Source: Halopseudomonas pelagia | GTDB taxonomy: Bacteria; Pseudomonadota; Gammaproteobacteria; Pseudomonadales; Pseudomonadaceae | DNA: 64,000 nucleotides | Assembly (NCBI RefSeq): GCF_009497895.1 | Contig: NZ_CP033116.1 | Location: 3,224,001 to 3,288,000, forward strand | Direction: 5' to 3' | Part shown: positions 8,284 to 18,451 of the stretch, one piece after another | How positions within the stretch are numbered: the stretch's first letter is position 1 | How the letters are laid out: every line of letters begins with the position of its first letter | Program-made: the position numbers and the translations under genes | Notes under the pieces: generated by a model | What the model was told of the DNA's origin: nothing | The model's database searches: none | Seen by the model: only the letters and a program-made list of their open reading frames with translations

Positions 8284-10080
8284 ATGAATAAAGCTGTACG
8301 CATAGGCTGTGCCAGTGCCTTCTGGGGTGATACATCTACTGCGGCAGCCCAGTTGGTCAATGGCGCGCAGCTGGATTATCTGGTGTTTGACTACCTGGCC
8401 GAGATCACCATGTCGATCATGGCCGGCGCCCAGATGAAAAACATAGACGCCGGCTATGCCACCGACTTTGTCGAGGTGCTCGAGCCGCTGCTGCCGCAAC
8501 TGGCCACAGGCGGCATCAGGGTCATCAGCAATGCCGGTGGCATCAATCCCCAAGGCTGCGCAAACGCGCTCCAAGCGGCCTGCCAACGCGCAGGTGTAAA
8601 CCTGAATATCGCCGTGCTGCTGGGGGACGATCTGCGCCCTCAGCTTCCCACGCTGAAAAGCCAGGGCCTGAAAGACATGTTCAGTGACGAGCCCCTCCCC
8701 GCTATATGCGTTTCCGCTAATGCCTATCTGGGCGCACCCGGGATTGTCACCGCTCTGCAGCAGGACGCCGATATTGTCATCACCGGCCGTATCGTGGACA
8801 GCGCACTGGTCAGCGCGCCGCTGGTGCATGAGTTCGGCTGGGCCTGGAACGATTACGATCGCCTCGCCCAGGCGGCACTGGCAGGCCATTTGATCGAGTG
8901 TGGCGCGCAATGCACTGGCGGCAACTTTACCGACTGGCAGCAAGTACCCGACTTTGAGCACATCGGTTTTCCCATTGCTGAGATAGACCAGACTGGGCGC
9001 ATATTGATCAGCAAGCCCGACGCCAGTGGCGGGCTGATCAGTCCACTGACGGTAGGCGAGCAGTTGCTGTATGAAATCGGCGATCCGGGTAACTATCTGC
9101 TGCCTGATGTCATCTGCGATTTCACCGCGGTCAAGCTCAGGCAAGTCGCGGAAAATCTGGTTGAAGTCACTGGAGCCCAGGGCCGCGCGCCCACCGACCA
9201 GTACAAAGTCAGCGCTACCTGGCCTGATGGTTTCAAGTGCACAGCGAGTTGCCTGATGGCCGGGGTAGAAGCCGTGGCCAAGGCGGAACGCGTCAGTCAG
9301 GCGATTATCAACAGAACCCGAGAGATGTTTAGCCAACGTGGCTGGGAAGATTACCGCCGGGTGGATATCGAGCTACTCGGCAGCGAGGCTACCTACGGCC
9401 CCCAAGCGCGCCGGGGCGACACTCGGGAGGTGGTGATCAAGATGGCGGTCAGCCATACCAACAAGCAGGCGTTGGTGCTGTTCTCCCGAGAGATCGCCCA
9501 GGCCGCGACCGGCATGGCACCGGGCTTGACCGGCATCGTCGGCGGCCGACCGACGGTATACCCGATGATTCGACTGTTCTCTTTTCTCATCGACAAAGCC
9601 GATTGCGAACTCAGCGTGCAATTGAATGGGCAGACCTCGCCGGTGGGGCTGCCTGACCTGGCAGCCGTCTCAACCGGGCCGGTATCGACCGCAACGGGAC
9701 CCGCACCACCCCTCAAGGAAACCGCCAAGCTGATGCAGGTGCCCTTGATGCAGCTGGCCGTCGCTCGCTCCGGCGACAAAGGCAACCACAGCAATATCGG
9801 CGTCATGGCCCGGCGAGCGGAGTATTTGCCCTGGATCGCAGCGGCTCTGAGCGAGCAGGCAGTCGCCGAGTGGATGGCCCATGTACTGGACCCGCAGCGC
9901 GGTCGGGTAACCCGCTGGTATCTACCCGGCTGCCACAGCCTGAATTTTCTGCTGGAAAACAGCCTGGGCGGCGGCGGCGTGGCGAGCTTGCGCATCGATC
10001 CGCAGGGCAAGGCTTTCGCCCAGCAGCTGCTGGAAATCCCGATCAGCATTCCGCCCGACTTACTTCAACAACACGCTTGA
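8284..10080 (+). CDS. atuA: Acyclic terpene utilization protein AtuA
   Basis: This 598-residue protein matches the AtuA family: an N-terminal DUF1446 domain beginning IGCASAFWGDT and a smaller C-terminal domain (about residues 490-590) containing LAVARSGDKGNHSNIGV. AtuA is needed for growth on citronellol and geraniol in P. aeruginosa, but its chemical step is not defined. The ATG at 8284 is chosen because GGAG lies just upstream; the frame is open further left into the operator. It is first in an operon of six genes read rightward. Confidence 0.9.
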   Translation: MNKAVRIGCASAFWGDTSTAAAQLVNGAQLDYLVFDYLAEITMSIMAGAQMKNIDAGYATDFVEVLEPLLPQLATGGIRVISNAGGINPQGCANALQAACQRAGVNLNIAVLLGDDLRPQLPTLKSQGLKDMFSDEPLPAICVSANAYLGAPGIVTALQQDADIVITGRIVDSALVSAPLVHEFGWAWNDYDRLAQAALAGHLIECGAQCTGGNFTDWQQVPDFEHIGFPIAEIDQTGRILISKPDASGGLISPLTVGEQLLYEIGDPGNYLLPDVICDFTAVKLRQVAENLVEVTGAQGRAPTDQYKVSATWPDGFKCTASCLMAGVEAVAKAERVSQAIINRTREMFSQRGWEDYRRVDIELLGSEATYGPQARRGDTREVVIKMAVSHTNKQALVLFSREIAQAATGMAPGLTGIVGGRPTVYPMIRLFSFLIDKADCELSVQLNGQTSPVGLPDLAAVSTGPVSTATGPAPPLKETAKLMQVPLMQLAVARSGDKGNHSNIGVMARRAEYLPWIAAALSEQAVAEWMAHVLDPQRGRVTRWYLPGCHSLNFLLENSLGGGGVASLRIDPQGKAFAQQLLEIPISIPPDLLQQHA

Positions 10081-10119
10081 CCAACGTGCTTGATCAGAAC
10101 AATAACGGGATAAAAACCA

Positions 10120-10989
10120 ATGAGCTACAGCAGCATCTTCAAGCCCGACTTATTTCGAAATCAGACCATCGTAGTCACAGGCGGCGGTAGCGGGATCGGT
10201 CGCTGCACCGCCCACGAGCTGGCCTCGCTGGGCGCCCACGTGGTGCTGGTAGGTCGGCAGCCGGAGAAACTGGAAAACACCTGCGCCGAAATCATTGAAG
10301 ACGGCGGGCGGGCATCCTGGCAGCGCTGTGACATCCGCGAGGAGGAATCCGTGCGCCAGTTAGTCACGACCCTGGTGCAAGAACACGGCGCGATTCATGG
10401 ACTGGTCAATAACGCTGGCGGACAGTTCCCCTCGCCTTTAGCGGCGATCAGCCAGAAGGGCTTCGAGACCGTCATGCGGACCAATCTGGTCGGCGGCTTT
10501 CTGGTCGCCCGCGAGGTGTTCAATCAGAGTATGTGCAAAACCGGCGGGCGTATCGTCAATATGCTCGCCGATATGTGGGGCGGTATGCCGGGCATGGGCC
10601 ACTCGGGCGCAGCACGCGCCGGTATGGACAACTTCACCAAGACCGCTGCTTTTGAATGGGCGCATGCCGGGGTGACGGTCAACGCCGTCGCACCGGGATG
10701 GATCGCCTCCAGCGGCATGGACACCTACGACGGCGCCATGAAGGCAATCATCCCGCGCCTGAAAGACGGCGTGCCGCTCAAGCGGCTGGGCACTGAAGCA
10801 GAGGTGGCGGCGGCAATTGTCTTTCTGCTCTCCCCGGCAGCCGCCTTTATCAATGGCGCGAGCCTGCGCATTGATGGCGGTGCCAGCCTGGGCAACGCGG
10901 TATGGCCGCTGCCGGCAGCAAAAAACAATGCGCCTTTCGATGGTTTCCACCGCGCAGTGACCCCCGACGTGCTTAAAGAGGGTGACTGA
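10120..10989 (+). CDS. atuB: Short-chain dehydrogenase AtuB
   Basis: This 289-residue Rossmann-fold protein has the cofactor loop TGGGSGIG near residues 20-27 and the NNAGG motif. The usual SDR catalytic YxxxK is absent: the aligned segment reads GHSGAARAGMDNFTKT, with His in the Tyr position. That pattern is shared with enoyl- and dienoyl-CoA-reductase-like SDRs, so it may act on an unsaturated acyl-CoA and not on an alcohol. It lies 39 bp after atuA, and atuC starts immediately after it. Confidence 0.85.
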   Translation: MSYSSIFKPDLFRNQTIVVTGGGSGIGRCTAHELASLGAHVVLVGRQPEKLENTCAEIIEDGGRASWQRCDIREEESVRQLVTTLVQEHGAIHGLVNNAGGQFPSPLAAISQKGFETVMRTNLVGGFLVAREVFNQSMCKTGGRIVNMLADMWGGMPGMGHSGAARAGMDNFTKTAAFEWAHAGVTVNAVAPGWIASSGMDTYDGAMKAIIPRLKDGVPLKRLGTEAEVAAAIVFLLSPAAAFINGASLRIDGGASLGNAVWPLPAAKNNAPFDGFHRAVTPDVLKEGD

Positions 10990-10990
10990 T

Positions 10991-12607
10991 ATGCCCATTC
11001 TTGAATCGCAAATCAATCCGTCTGACAGTGATTTTGCTGCCAACCGCGAGGCCATGCTTGCCGCCATCGACAGCTTTCGCAGCGTCGAGCAGCAGGTGCT
11101 GGACAAGGCCCAGCAGGCCAAGGCGCGCTTTGAACAACGCGGTCAGTTATTGCCACGTGAACGTCTCGGCCTGCTGCTGGACCCCGGCGCCCCCTTTATA
11201 GAACTCTGCGCGCTGGCCGGCTACAAGCTGCATGACGACAAGGACGGCACGCTGGCCGGCGGCGGGCTGATCGCCGGCATCGGCTACGTATCAGCGGTGC
11301 GCTGCCTGGTGATTGCCAACAACAGCGCGATCAAGGGCGGCACCATTTCCCCCAGCGGGCTGAAAAAATCCCTGCGCCTGCAGCAGATCGCCGCGGAGAA
11401 CAAATTGCCGGTGATTACGCTTGCGGAAAGCGGTGGCGCCAATCTGAGTTACGCGGCGGAGATCTTCGTCGAAGGCGCGCGGGCCTTTGCCAACCAGGCT
11501 CGGCTGTCCGCTGCCGGTATTCCGCAGATCACTGTGGTGCATGGCTCCAGCACCGCCGGCGGTGCTTACCAGCCAGGGCTGTCGGATTATGTGGTGGTGG
11601 TACGCGGCAAGGCGCGGATGTTCCTCGCCGGCCCGCCGCTACTCAAGGCCGCGACCGGCGAGATCGCCACTGAGGAACAACTCGGCGGTGCGCAGATGCA
11701 CGCTGAGGTCGCCGGCACCGCAGAATATCTGGCCGAGGATGACGCCGACGGTGTGCGCCTGGCCCGCGATATTCTCGCCAGCCTGCCGTGGAATGAACGC
11801 TTACCGCAGGCTGTCGCCCAGCCTTGGGAGCCGCCATTGCATGACGCCGAAGAGCTGCTAGGCGTCGTGCCGGCCGATCCGAAAACACCCTATGACGTGC
11901 GCGAGATTATCGCCCGCATCGCCGATGCGTCGGCCTTTCTGCCGTTCAAGAACGAGTTCGACAGTCAAACCGTTTGCGGCCATTTGAGTATCTACGGTCA
12001 CCGCTGCGCGCTGATCGGCAACAACGGCCCGATCACGCCCCAGGGTGCAGCCAAGGCCGCGCAATTTATTCAGCTATGTGACCAGAGCAATACCCCGCTG
12101 CTGTTTTTGCATAACACCACCGGTTTTATGGTCGGCACCGAGGCCGAGCGCCAGGGTGTGATCAAACATGGGTCGAAGATGATCCAGGCGGTGGCTAACG
12201 CCCGCGTGCCCAAGCTGACGCTGGTGGTCGGCGGCTCCTACGGTGCGGGCAACTATGCGATGTGTGGCCGCGGCCTGGATCCACGCTTTATCTTCGCCTG
12301 GCCCAACAGCCGCACCGCGGTGATGGGCGGCGCGCAGGCCGGCAAAGTCCTGCGCATCGTTACCGAAGGCAAACACGCCCGCGACGGCAAGACTGCCGAT
12401 CCGGCGATGCTGGATATGCTTGAGCAGGCCACCGCGCAGAAGCTCGACAGCCAATCCAGCGCACTCTATGGCACCGCCAGCCTCTGGGACGATGGCCTGA
12501 TCGACCCACGCGACACCCGTACGCTGTTCGGCCTGCTGCTGGATATCTGCGCTGAAGCGGCGGCCCGGCCGCTGTCCCCCAACACCTTTGGCGTTGCCCG
12601 CCTGTAA
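10991..12607 (+). CDS. atuC: Geranyl-CoA carboxylase beta (carboxyltransferase) subunit
   Basis: The protein is a carboxyltransferase of the propionyl/methylcrotonyl-CoA carboxylase beta family, 538 residues. Glycine-rich acyl-CoA and biotin pocket segments are visible (SGGANLSYAAEIF, GSSTAGGAYQPGLSDYV, TGFMVGTEAE, GGSYGAGNYAMCGRG). In context it pairs with AtuF to carboxylate cis-geranyl-CoA. The ATG at 10991 follows GAGGGTGAC and begins 1 bp after the atuB stop. Confidence 0.9.
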   Translation: MPILESQINPSDSDFAANREAMLAAIDSFRSVEQQVLDKAQQAKARFEQRGQLLPRERLGLLLDPGAPFIELCALAGYKLHDDKDGTLAGGGLIAGIGYVSAVRCLVIANNSAIKGGTISPSGLKKSLRLQQIAAENKLPVITLAESGGANLSYAAEIFVEGARAFANQARLSAAGIPQITVVHGSSTAGGAYQPGLSDYVVVVRGKARMFLAGPPLLKAATGEIATEEQLGGAQMHAEVAGTAEYLAEDDADGVRLARDILASLPWNERLPQAVAQPWEPPLHDAEELLGVVPADPKTPYDVREIIARIADASAFLPFKNEFDSQTVCGHLSIYGHRCALIGNNGPITPQGAAKAAQFIQLCDQSNTPLLFLHNTTGFMVGTEAERQGVIKHGSKMIQAVANARVPKLTLVVGGSYGAGNYAMCGRGLDPRFIFAWPNSRTAVMGGAQAGKVLRIVTEGKHARDGKTADPAMLDMLEQATAQKLDSQSSALYGTASLWDDGLIDPRDTRTLFGLLLDICAEAAARPLSPNTFGVARL

Positions 12608-12621
12608 TCGGAGATCATCCC

Positions 12622-13809
12622 ATGCTGTTTACCGAAGAACATAACGCCCTGCGCCGCACAGTCAGGCAGTTTATCGACAGGGAGATCAATCCCCATGTAG
12701 ATGACTGGGAGGCGGCCGGCACTTTCCCCATGCATGAGCTTTTCCGCAAGGCTGGTGATCTCGGCCTGCTGGGTATCTCCAAACCTGAAGCCTATGGCGG
12801 CATGGGGCTGGATTACAGCTATTCGATCGTTGCCGCAGAAGAATTCGGCACCATTCATTGCGGTGGCGTGCCCATGGCCATCGGCGTGCAGACGGACATG
12901 TGCACCCCGGCCCTTGCGCGCTTTGGCTCGGATGCGCTACGCGAAGAGTTTTTGCGCCCGGCCATCAGCGGTGAATGGGTCGGCTGCATCGGTGTGTCGG
13001 AAACCGGCGGCGGGTCGGATGTTGCGAGCATCCGTACCACAGCGCGCAAGGACGGCGATGATTATGTGATCAACGGCAGCAAGATGTGGATTACCAACTC
13101 GCCCTCGGCGGACTTCATCTGTCTGCTGGCCAATACCTCCGACGGCAAGCCGCACAGCAACAAGTCGCTGATCATGGTGCCTATGAACACCCCCGGCATC
13201 AGCCTGAGCCAGCCACTGGATAAACTCGGCATGCGCAGCTCGGAAACCGCGCAGGTCTTTTTCGACAGCGTGCGCGTGCCCCAGCGCTACCTGCTCGGCC
13301 AGGAAGGCGCCGGTTTCATGATGCAGATGGTGCAATTCCAGGAAGAGCGTTTGTTCGGCGCAGCGAATATCCTCAAAGGCCTGGAGCATTGCATCAGCAG
13401 CACCATCGCCTATTGCAAGGAACGCCAGACCTTCGGCCAGCCGCTGATCAACAACCAGGTGATTCACTTCCGCCTGGCGGAATTGCAAACCGAGATCGAA
13501 TGCCTGCGCGCGTTGGTCTACCAGGCCACCGAGCAATACGTGGCCGGCAAGGACGTCACCCAACTGGCCTCAATGGCCAAGCTCAAGGCCGGCAGGCTCG
13601 GCCGTGAAGTGACCGACGCCTGCCTGCAGTACTGGGGCGGCATGGGTTATATGTGGGACAACCCGGTCGCCCGCGCCTATCGCGACGTGCGCCTGGTCTC
13701 CATCGGCGGTGGTGCCGATGAAATCATGCTCGGCATCATCTGCAAGCTGATGGGCACCCTGCCCGGCAAACGGCCAGCCTCACCCACCCAGCGTGAGGGC
13801 ACCCAGTGA
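12622..13809 (+). CDS. atuD: Acyl-CoA dehydrogenase, citronellyl-CoA dehydrogenase type
   Basis: This 395-residue FAD enzyme has the acyl-CoA dehydrogenase layout: an N-terminal helical domain, a middle beta domain with CIGVSETGGGSDVASI and MWITNSPSADF, and a C-terminal helical domain ending in QYWGGMGYMWDNPVAR and GGGADEIML. AtuD in P. aeruginosa oxidises citronellyl-CoA to geranyl-CoA, which feeds the carboxylase encoded by atuC and atuF. It lies 14 bp after atuC. Confidence 0.9.
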   Translation: MLFTEEHNALRRTVRQFIDREINPHVDDWEAAGTFPMHELFRKAGDLGLLGISKPEAYGGMGLDYSYSIVAAEEFGTIHCGGVPMAIGVQTDMCTPALARFGSDALREEFLRPAISGEWVGCIGVSETGGGSDVASIRTTARKDGDDYVINGSKMWITNSPSADFICLLANTSDGKPHSNKSLIMVPMNTPGISLSQPLDKLGMRSSETAQVFFDSVRVPQRYLLGQEGAGFMMQMVQFQEERLFGAANILKGLEHCISSTIAYCKERQTFGQPLINNQVIHFRLAELQTEIECLRALVYQATEQYVAGKDVTQLASMAKLKAGRLGREVTDACLQYWGGMGYMWDNPVARAYRDVRLVSIGGGADEIMLGIICKLMGTLPGKRPASPTQREGTQ

Positions 13810-14603
13810 TGACCTACCCTGCCTGCCAGACGTTACTGCTGGACCAGCAGCCCGGCGTGCTGCAAATCACCCTGAATCGGCCAGACAGCCGCAACGCCAT
13901 GAACCTGACGATGCTTGAAGAGTTGATCGATACCCTGACCATCGCCGCCAATGACGAGCAGCTACGGGCCATCGTTCTGCGCGGCGCCGGTGGTCATTTC
14001 TGTGCCGGCGGCGACATAAAGGACATGGCCAACGCCAGAGCCACTGGCCAGAACGCCTACCGCGAACTGAACAGGCACTTCGGCCGTCTGCTGGAGCTGG
14101 CCGAGCGACAGCCGCAAGTGGTGCTGGTGGTGCTGGAAGGTACGGTGCTGGGCGGTGGCCTGGGTCTGGCCTGCATAGCGGATATTGCCTTGTGCCTGGA
14201 GGATGCCCGCTTCGGTCTGCCAGAAACCAGCCTGGGTGTCATTCCTGCGCAGATCGCACCCTTCGTGGTCAAGCGCATCGGCCTGACCCAGGCCCGTCGC
14301 CTGGCGCTGACCGCCGCCCGCTTCAATGGCGACGAAGCGCTACGTCTGGGATTGGTGCACCACAGTGAGAACAATAGCGAGGACTTGCAAATGCAGCTCG
14401 ACAGCTATCTGCAGCAGATCCGCCAATGCGCACCCCAGGCCAATGCCCGTACCAAACACCTGTTACTGGCCTGCGGCGAGCAGTCGATGCACAGCCTGCT
14501 CGACCAGGCAGCCGAGGCCTTTGCCGAGTCCGTCACCGGAGCCGAAGGCGCCGAGGGCACCCAGGCATTTGTGCAGAAAAGACCGCCCAGCTGGGCTGAA
14601 TAA
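13809..14603 (+). CDS. atuE: Isohexenylglutaconyl-CoA hydratase (crotonase family)
   Basis: This 264-residue crotonase-fold protein carries the oxyanion-hole segments HFCAGGDIKDM and EGTVLGGGLGLA. AtuE hydrates isohexenylglutaconyl-CoA, the product of geranyl-CoA carboxylation. The ATG at 13809 overlaps the atuD TGA by one base (TGATG), so the genes are translationally coupled. A GTG one codon upstream is possible but less likely. Confidence 0.88.
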   Translation: MTYPACQTLLLDQQPGVLQITLNRPDSRNAMNLTMLEELIDTLTIAANDEQLRAIVLRGAGGHFCAGGDIKDMANARATGQNAYRELNRHFGRLLELAERQPQVVLVVLEGTVLGGGLGLACIADIALCLEDARFGLPETSLGVIPAQIAPFVVKRIGLTQARRLALTAARFNGDEALRLGLVHHSENNSEDLQMQLDSYLQQIRQCAPQANARTKHLLLACGEQSMHSLLDQAAEAFAESVTGAEGAEGTQAFVQKRPPSWAE

Positions 14604-14624
14604 TCGAATGCCCAAGGAATCCGC

Positions 14625-16592
14625 ATGAGCGCCTTCAACTGCATACTGGTCGCCAACCGTGGCGAAATCGCCTGTCGCATTCTGCGCACCGTGCGCGCTC
14701 TCGGCTATCGCAGCGTAGCGGTTTATTCCGAGGCAGATGCCGACAGCCTGCATCCGCAGCTGGCTGACCAAGCGATCTGTATCGGCCCGGCGCAGGTCAA
14801 CCAGTCTTACTTGAATATCGAGGCAATCATTGCTGCGGCCAAGCGCACAGGCGCCGACGCCATCCACCCGGGCTATGGCTTTCTCTCCGAGAACGCCGAT
14901 TTTGCCGAGGCCTGCGCCCAGGCGAATATCTGCTTTATCGGTCCCTCCGCTGCGGCCATTCGCCTGATGGGCAGCAAACGCCTGTCGAAGATCGCCATGC
15001 TCGCCGCTGGCGTTCCCTGCATCCCCGGTTACGAAGGCGCCGCACAGGATGACGAGACCCTGAGCAAGCACGCCCAATCAATTGGCTATCCGCTGATGAT
15101 CAAGGCCAGCGCCGGTGGCGGCGGTCGCGGTATGCGCCTGGTCAGCGAACCCGGCGAGTTGCTCGCACAACTTCGCAGCGCCCGCTCGGAAGCGCTCAGC
15201 GCATTTGGCAGTGATGAACTGATTCTGGAAAAAGCACTGCTGCGGCCACGGCATGTCGAGGTGCAGGTGTTTGGCGATCAGCACGGCAATCTTTTGCACC
15301 TGGGCGAGCGTGATTGCTCGGTGCAGCGCCGCCATCAGAAAGTCATCGAAGAGGCGCCCTGCCCGGTGATGACCGCCAAACTGCGCCAACGCATGTGCGA
15401 TGCCGCAGTCAAGGCCGCCGCCAGCGTTGACTATTATGGCGCCGGCACAGTGGAGTTCATGCTCGACGAGCAGCGTGATTTCTACTTTCTGGAAATGAAT
15501 ACGCGCCTGCAGGTCGAGCATCCGGTGACCGAAATGCTCACGGGTGTGGATCTGGTCGCCTGGCAGATCAGCGTAGCCCAAGGGCGCCCGCTGCCGCTGC
15601 AGCAAGAGCAGATAGCCCTGCGAGGTCATGCTATGGAAGTGCGCCTGTACGCCGAAGACAGCACCCGCGACTTTATCCCGCAGACCGGCCAGATTCGCTG
15701 CTGGCAGCCCACCGATAGTGCCGGCGTAAGGGTGGATCACGGCCTGAAAGAGGGCCAGATCATCAGTTCCTTTTACGATCCGCTACTCGCCAAGGTGATT
15801 GCCCACGGCAACTGCCGTGAAGAGGCCCGCCTGAAACTGATTCGCGCGTTGGAGCAGTCGGTGCTGCTGGGCGTTGTCGCCAACCAGCGCTTCCTGATCA
15901 ACCTGTTGCAAAGCACCGCCTTTATTTCAGGCGAGGCGACCACCGCGCTGACCACCGAACAATTCGCCGCAGACCCGAGCCTGACGCCGCAACCACCCTC
16001 CGCTCCGGAACTGGCAATGGCAGCGGCCCTTCTCTTTCAACAGTCCGCCGCGCGCTACCGGATGCCGGGCTGGAGCAACAGCGCAAGTCTGCCCAGCCGC
16101 TACTTGCTTGAGCATGCAGGCGAAATATATCCGGTTTATCTCACACCGAAAGCCCCCACTACCCCCGGCTTGATGCAGGCCCGCGTCGGCGAGCAACTGC
16201 TCGAACTCAAGTTACCAGCTCTTGATCAGCCGCCATCCTGGATTGAGCTCGACGGCGTGCGCATGCCCCTGGCCTATCGAATCGATGGTCAGCAGATCTG
16301 GCTCAAGGGCGAAAACGGCAGTCTGACGTTACGGGATGCCAGCCAGCGGCCAGCCAGCACTGCACAGTCATCCGACAGCAACAGCCTGCATGCACCGATG
16401 GACGGCGCCATCGTCAGCGTACTTGCCAGCGAAGGTGATCAGGTCAGCCGCGGGCAACTGCTCATGGTGATGGAAGCGATGAAAATGGAGCATCAGCTCA
16501 AAGCCGGCTGCGACGGCGTTATCTCCAGCGTCGCGGTCAGCGCCGGGCAACAGGTGCGGCATCGTCAGCGGTTGCTGGAAATCAGCCCATAA
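14625..16592 (+). CDS. atuF: Geranyl-CoA carboxylase alpha subunit (biotin carboxylase plus BCCP)
   Basis: The 655-residue protein carries biotin carboxylase (residues 1-450) and a biotin carrier domain at the C-terminus. The ATP-grasp loop is KASAGGGGRGMR, the catalytic region is EMNTRLQVEHPVTEM, and the biotinylated lysine is in VMEAMKMEHQ. It would charge biotin with CO2 for AtuC. It is the last atu gene here: the atuG and atuH genes of the P. aeruginosa cluster do not follow, and the next gene is an unrelated chemoreceptor behind a 209-bp gap. Confidence 0.92.
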   Translation: MSAFNCILVANRGEIACRILRTVRALGYRSVAVYSEADADSLHPQLADQAICIGPAQVNQSYLNIEAIIAAAKRTGADAIHPGYGFLSENADFAEACAQANICFIGPSAAAIRLMGSKRLSKIAMLAAGVPCIPGYEGAAQDDETLSKHAQSIGYPLMIKASAGGGGRGMRLVSEPGELLAQLRSARSEALSAFGSDELILEKALLRPRHVEVQVFGDQHGNLLHLGERDCSVQRRHQKVIEEAPCPVMTAKLRQRMCDAAVKAAASVDYYGAGTVEFMLDEQRDFYFLEMNTRLQVEHPVTEMLTGVDLVAWQISVAQGRPLPLQQEQIALRGHAMEVRLYAEDSTRDFIPQTGQIRCWQPTDSAGVRVDHGLKEGQIISSFYDPLLAKVIAHGNCREEARLKLIRALEQSVLLGVVANQRFLINLLQSTAFISGEATTALTTEQFAADPSLTPQPPSAPELAMAAALLFQQSAARYRMPGWSNSASLPSRYLLEHAGEIYPVYLTPKAPTTPGLMQARVGEQLLELKLPALDQPPSWIELDGVRMPLAYRIDGQQIWLKGENGSLTLRDASQRPASTAQSSDSNSLHAPMDGAIVSVLASEGDQVSRGQLLMVMEAMKMEHQLKAGCDGVISSVAVSAGQQVRHRQRLLEISP

Positions 16593-16700
16593 CGCTTTGG
16601 CCAATAGTGCTCGATAGATGCCAGCTATACAGATCAATGCCTATTGAATCAAAGCGCAAATGCCGTCAAATTGACATCATTGGCGCCAAGAAAATATCGC

Positions 16701-16727
16701 TCAGGTTTTTCCTCCGGCTGCCGACAT
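16701..16727 (+). promoter_or_regulatory. Possible sigma-28 (FliA) promoter for the chemoreceptor gene
   Basis: TCAGG at 16701-16705 and GCCGACAT at 16720-16727 resemble the flagellar sigma-factor promoter of pseudomonads (TCAAG, about 13-14 bp, GCCGATAA). The site is 75 bp upstream of a chemoreceptor gene, a class often driven by FliA. The match is imperfect. Confidence 0.45.
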
Positions 16728-16801
16728 AGATTGCAGGATGTGTCAGGTCATTAGACCCTTAATAAAAATAGCAGTTGGCCGCGGTAACCTGGAGGTTGTA
16801 G

Positions 16802-18451
16802 ATGAATTTGTTGCGCCGGATAAAGATCAGTCAAAGGATCTGGTTGATACTCATCGTTGCGCTGGCAAGTATGACCTTGCTCGCCGTGGTCTCGCTTCTG
16901 AGCATGCGTGAAGAGTTTCGCCAGGCGGAGATTACCAAGGCCACCCATCTGGTGGAGAGCGCCCATGACATGATGGCGTATTTCCACAGCCTGGAAGTCA
17001 GCGGCGAGCTAACCGGCGAACAGGCTCGTCAGCAAGCGCTGGCCGCATTGCGCGGGCTCCGCTATGACGAAAAAGAATACTTCTGGGTCAATGACATGGA
17101 CAACGTCATGATTATGCATCCCATGGCGCCACAGACCGAAGGCATGGACCTGAGCAACATCAACAGTTCCACCGGCGGCAGTAACGTCATCGTTGACATG
17201 GTCAACATGGCCCGTACGCAAAGCACCGCTTTTATCGAGTACACCTGGACCCGCCCCGGGCAGGAACCCGGTGAAGATGTAGGCCAGGACAAGATCGCCG
17301 CCTTCAAGCATTTCAAACCCTGGGATTACATGGTCGGTACCGGCATCTTTATCGAAGATATGGAGGCCAAGTTCCGTGATGAGGTGATCCGTCTGCTGCT
17401 GATTATCACCGGCATTACCGCAGTCATGATCGCTATTCTGTTCGTCATTGGCAGCAGCATCTCCAAACCGCTGAACCGCGTGGTCGAGGCCATGCGTGAC
17501 ATTGCCAGCGGCGAAGCCGACCTGACGCGCAAACTCGATGATGACGCCAGAGACGAGCTGTCTCTACTGGCTCTGCACTTCAACACCTTCACCGCCAATT
17601 TGCGCGGCATTGTGCAACAGCTAGGCGACAGTGCCAGGCAGTTGATCAGCGCGGGCCAGCAATTGGACCAGATCAGTGATAACAGCCTGCGCGGCATGAC
17701 CAGCCAATCCGAACGTATGGAGTTGATGGCGACCGCGATCAACGAGATCACCTATGGTGTACAGGACGTCGCGCAGAACGCCAACGCCGCCGCTCAGGAA
17801 GTGGAAAATGCCAATGAAGGCGCCAACAACGGTCGCGTTCAGGTAGAGAAAACCATCGAGCAGATCCAGCATTTGTCTGGCAGCGTGAAGACCGCTGTGC
17901 AGCATATGGAAACCCTGTCCAGCGATGCCAACGAGATCACTTCGGTACTGGACGTTATCCGCAACATTGCCGAGCAGACCAACCTGCTGGCACTCAACGC
18001 GGCTATCGAGGCGGCACGGGCCGGGGAAATGGGTCGTGGCTTTGCGGTGGTTGCTGATGAGGTGCGTAACCTGGCTCAGCGCACGCAGAAGTCCACCGAA
18101 GAAATTCACAACATGATCAGCAAACTGCAGACCAACACCCAGGTGGTGGTCGACGTGATCAATCAGAGCGACAAGTATTCCGAGCAGAGCGTCGAACAGG
18201 TGAATGCTGCGGGTGCTGCGCTGGAACAGATTGCCCATTCCATGCAGCAGATGGTCGCGCTGAACGCTTCGATTGCCAGTGCCACCACCCAACAGTCAAC
18301 CGTGGTCGAAGACGTTAACCGCAACGTGACCGAAGCGGCCGAACTGGCCCGCGAAACCACCGAAGGTGCGCAGCAAACCGCCGAAGCCAGCCAGCATCTG
18401 ACCCAGTTGGGCAAGCAGATCGACGGTCTGGTAAGTCGCTTCCGGATCTAG
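16802..18451 (+). CDS. Methyl-accepting chemotaxis protein with sCache-type sensor
   Basis: This 549-residue chemoreceptor starts with a transmembrane helix (residues 12-32), then a periplasmic single-Cache-like domain containing [17 protein letters not shown] second helix (about 198-220), a HAMP linker and a long coiled signalling domain follow, with the conserved hairpin tip [20 protein letters not shown]. It would feed ligand occupancy to CheA/CheW. The ligand is unknown; the position after the terpene operon suggests, weakly, a related cue. GGAGG precedes the ATG. Confidence 0.93.
   Translation: MNLLRRIKISQRIWLILIVALASMTLLAVVSLLSMREEFRQAEITKATHLVESAHDMMAYFHSLEVSGELTGEQARQQALAALRGLRYDEKEYFWVNDMDNVMIMHPMAPQTEGMDLSNINSSTGGSNVIVDMVNMARTQSTAFIEYTWTRPGQEPGEDVGQDKIAAFKHFKPWDYMVGTGIFIEDMEAKFRDEVIRLLLIITGITAVMIAILFVIGSSISKPLNRVVEAMRDIASGEADLTRKLDDDARDELSLLALHFNTFTANLRGIVQQLGDSARQLISAGQQLDQISDNSLRGMTSQSERMELMATAINEITYGVQDVAQNANAAAQEVENANEGANNGRVQVEKTIEQIQHLSGSVKTAVQHMETLSSDANEITSVLDVIRNIAEQTNLLALNAAIEAARAGEMGRGFAVVADEVRNLAQRTQKSTEEIHNMISKLQTNTQVVVDVINQSDKYSEQSVEQVNAAGAALEQIAHSMQQMVALNASIASATTQQSTVVEDVNRNVTEAAELARETTEGAQQTAEASQHLTQLGKQIDGLVSRFRI

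Noticed and set aside
8263..9336. A 357-codon minus-strand frame opposite atuA.
   Set aside because: It is antisense to atuA and has the composition of a shadow frame in GC-rich DNA.
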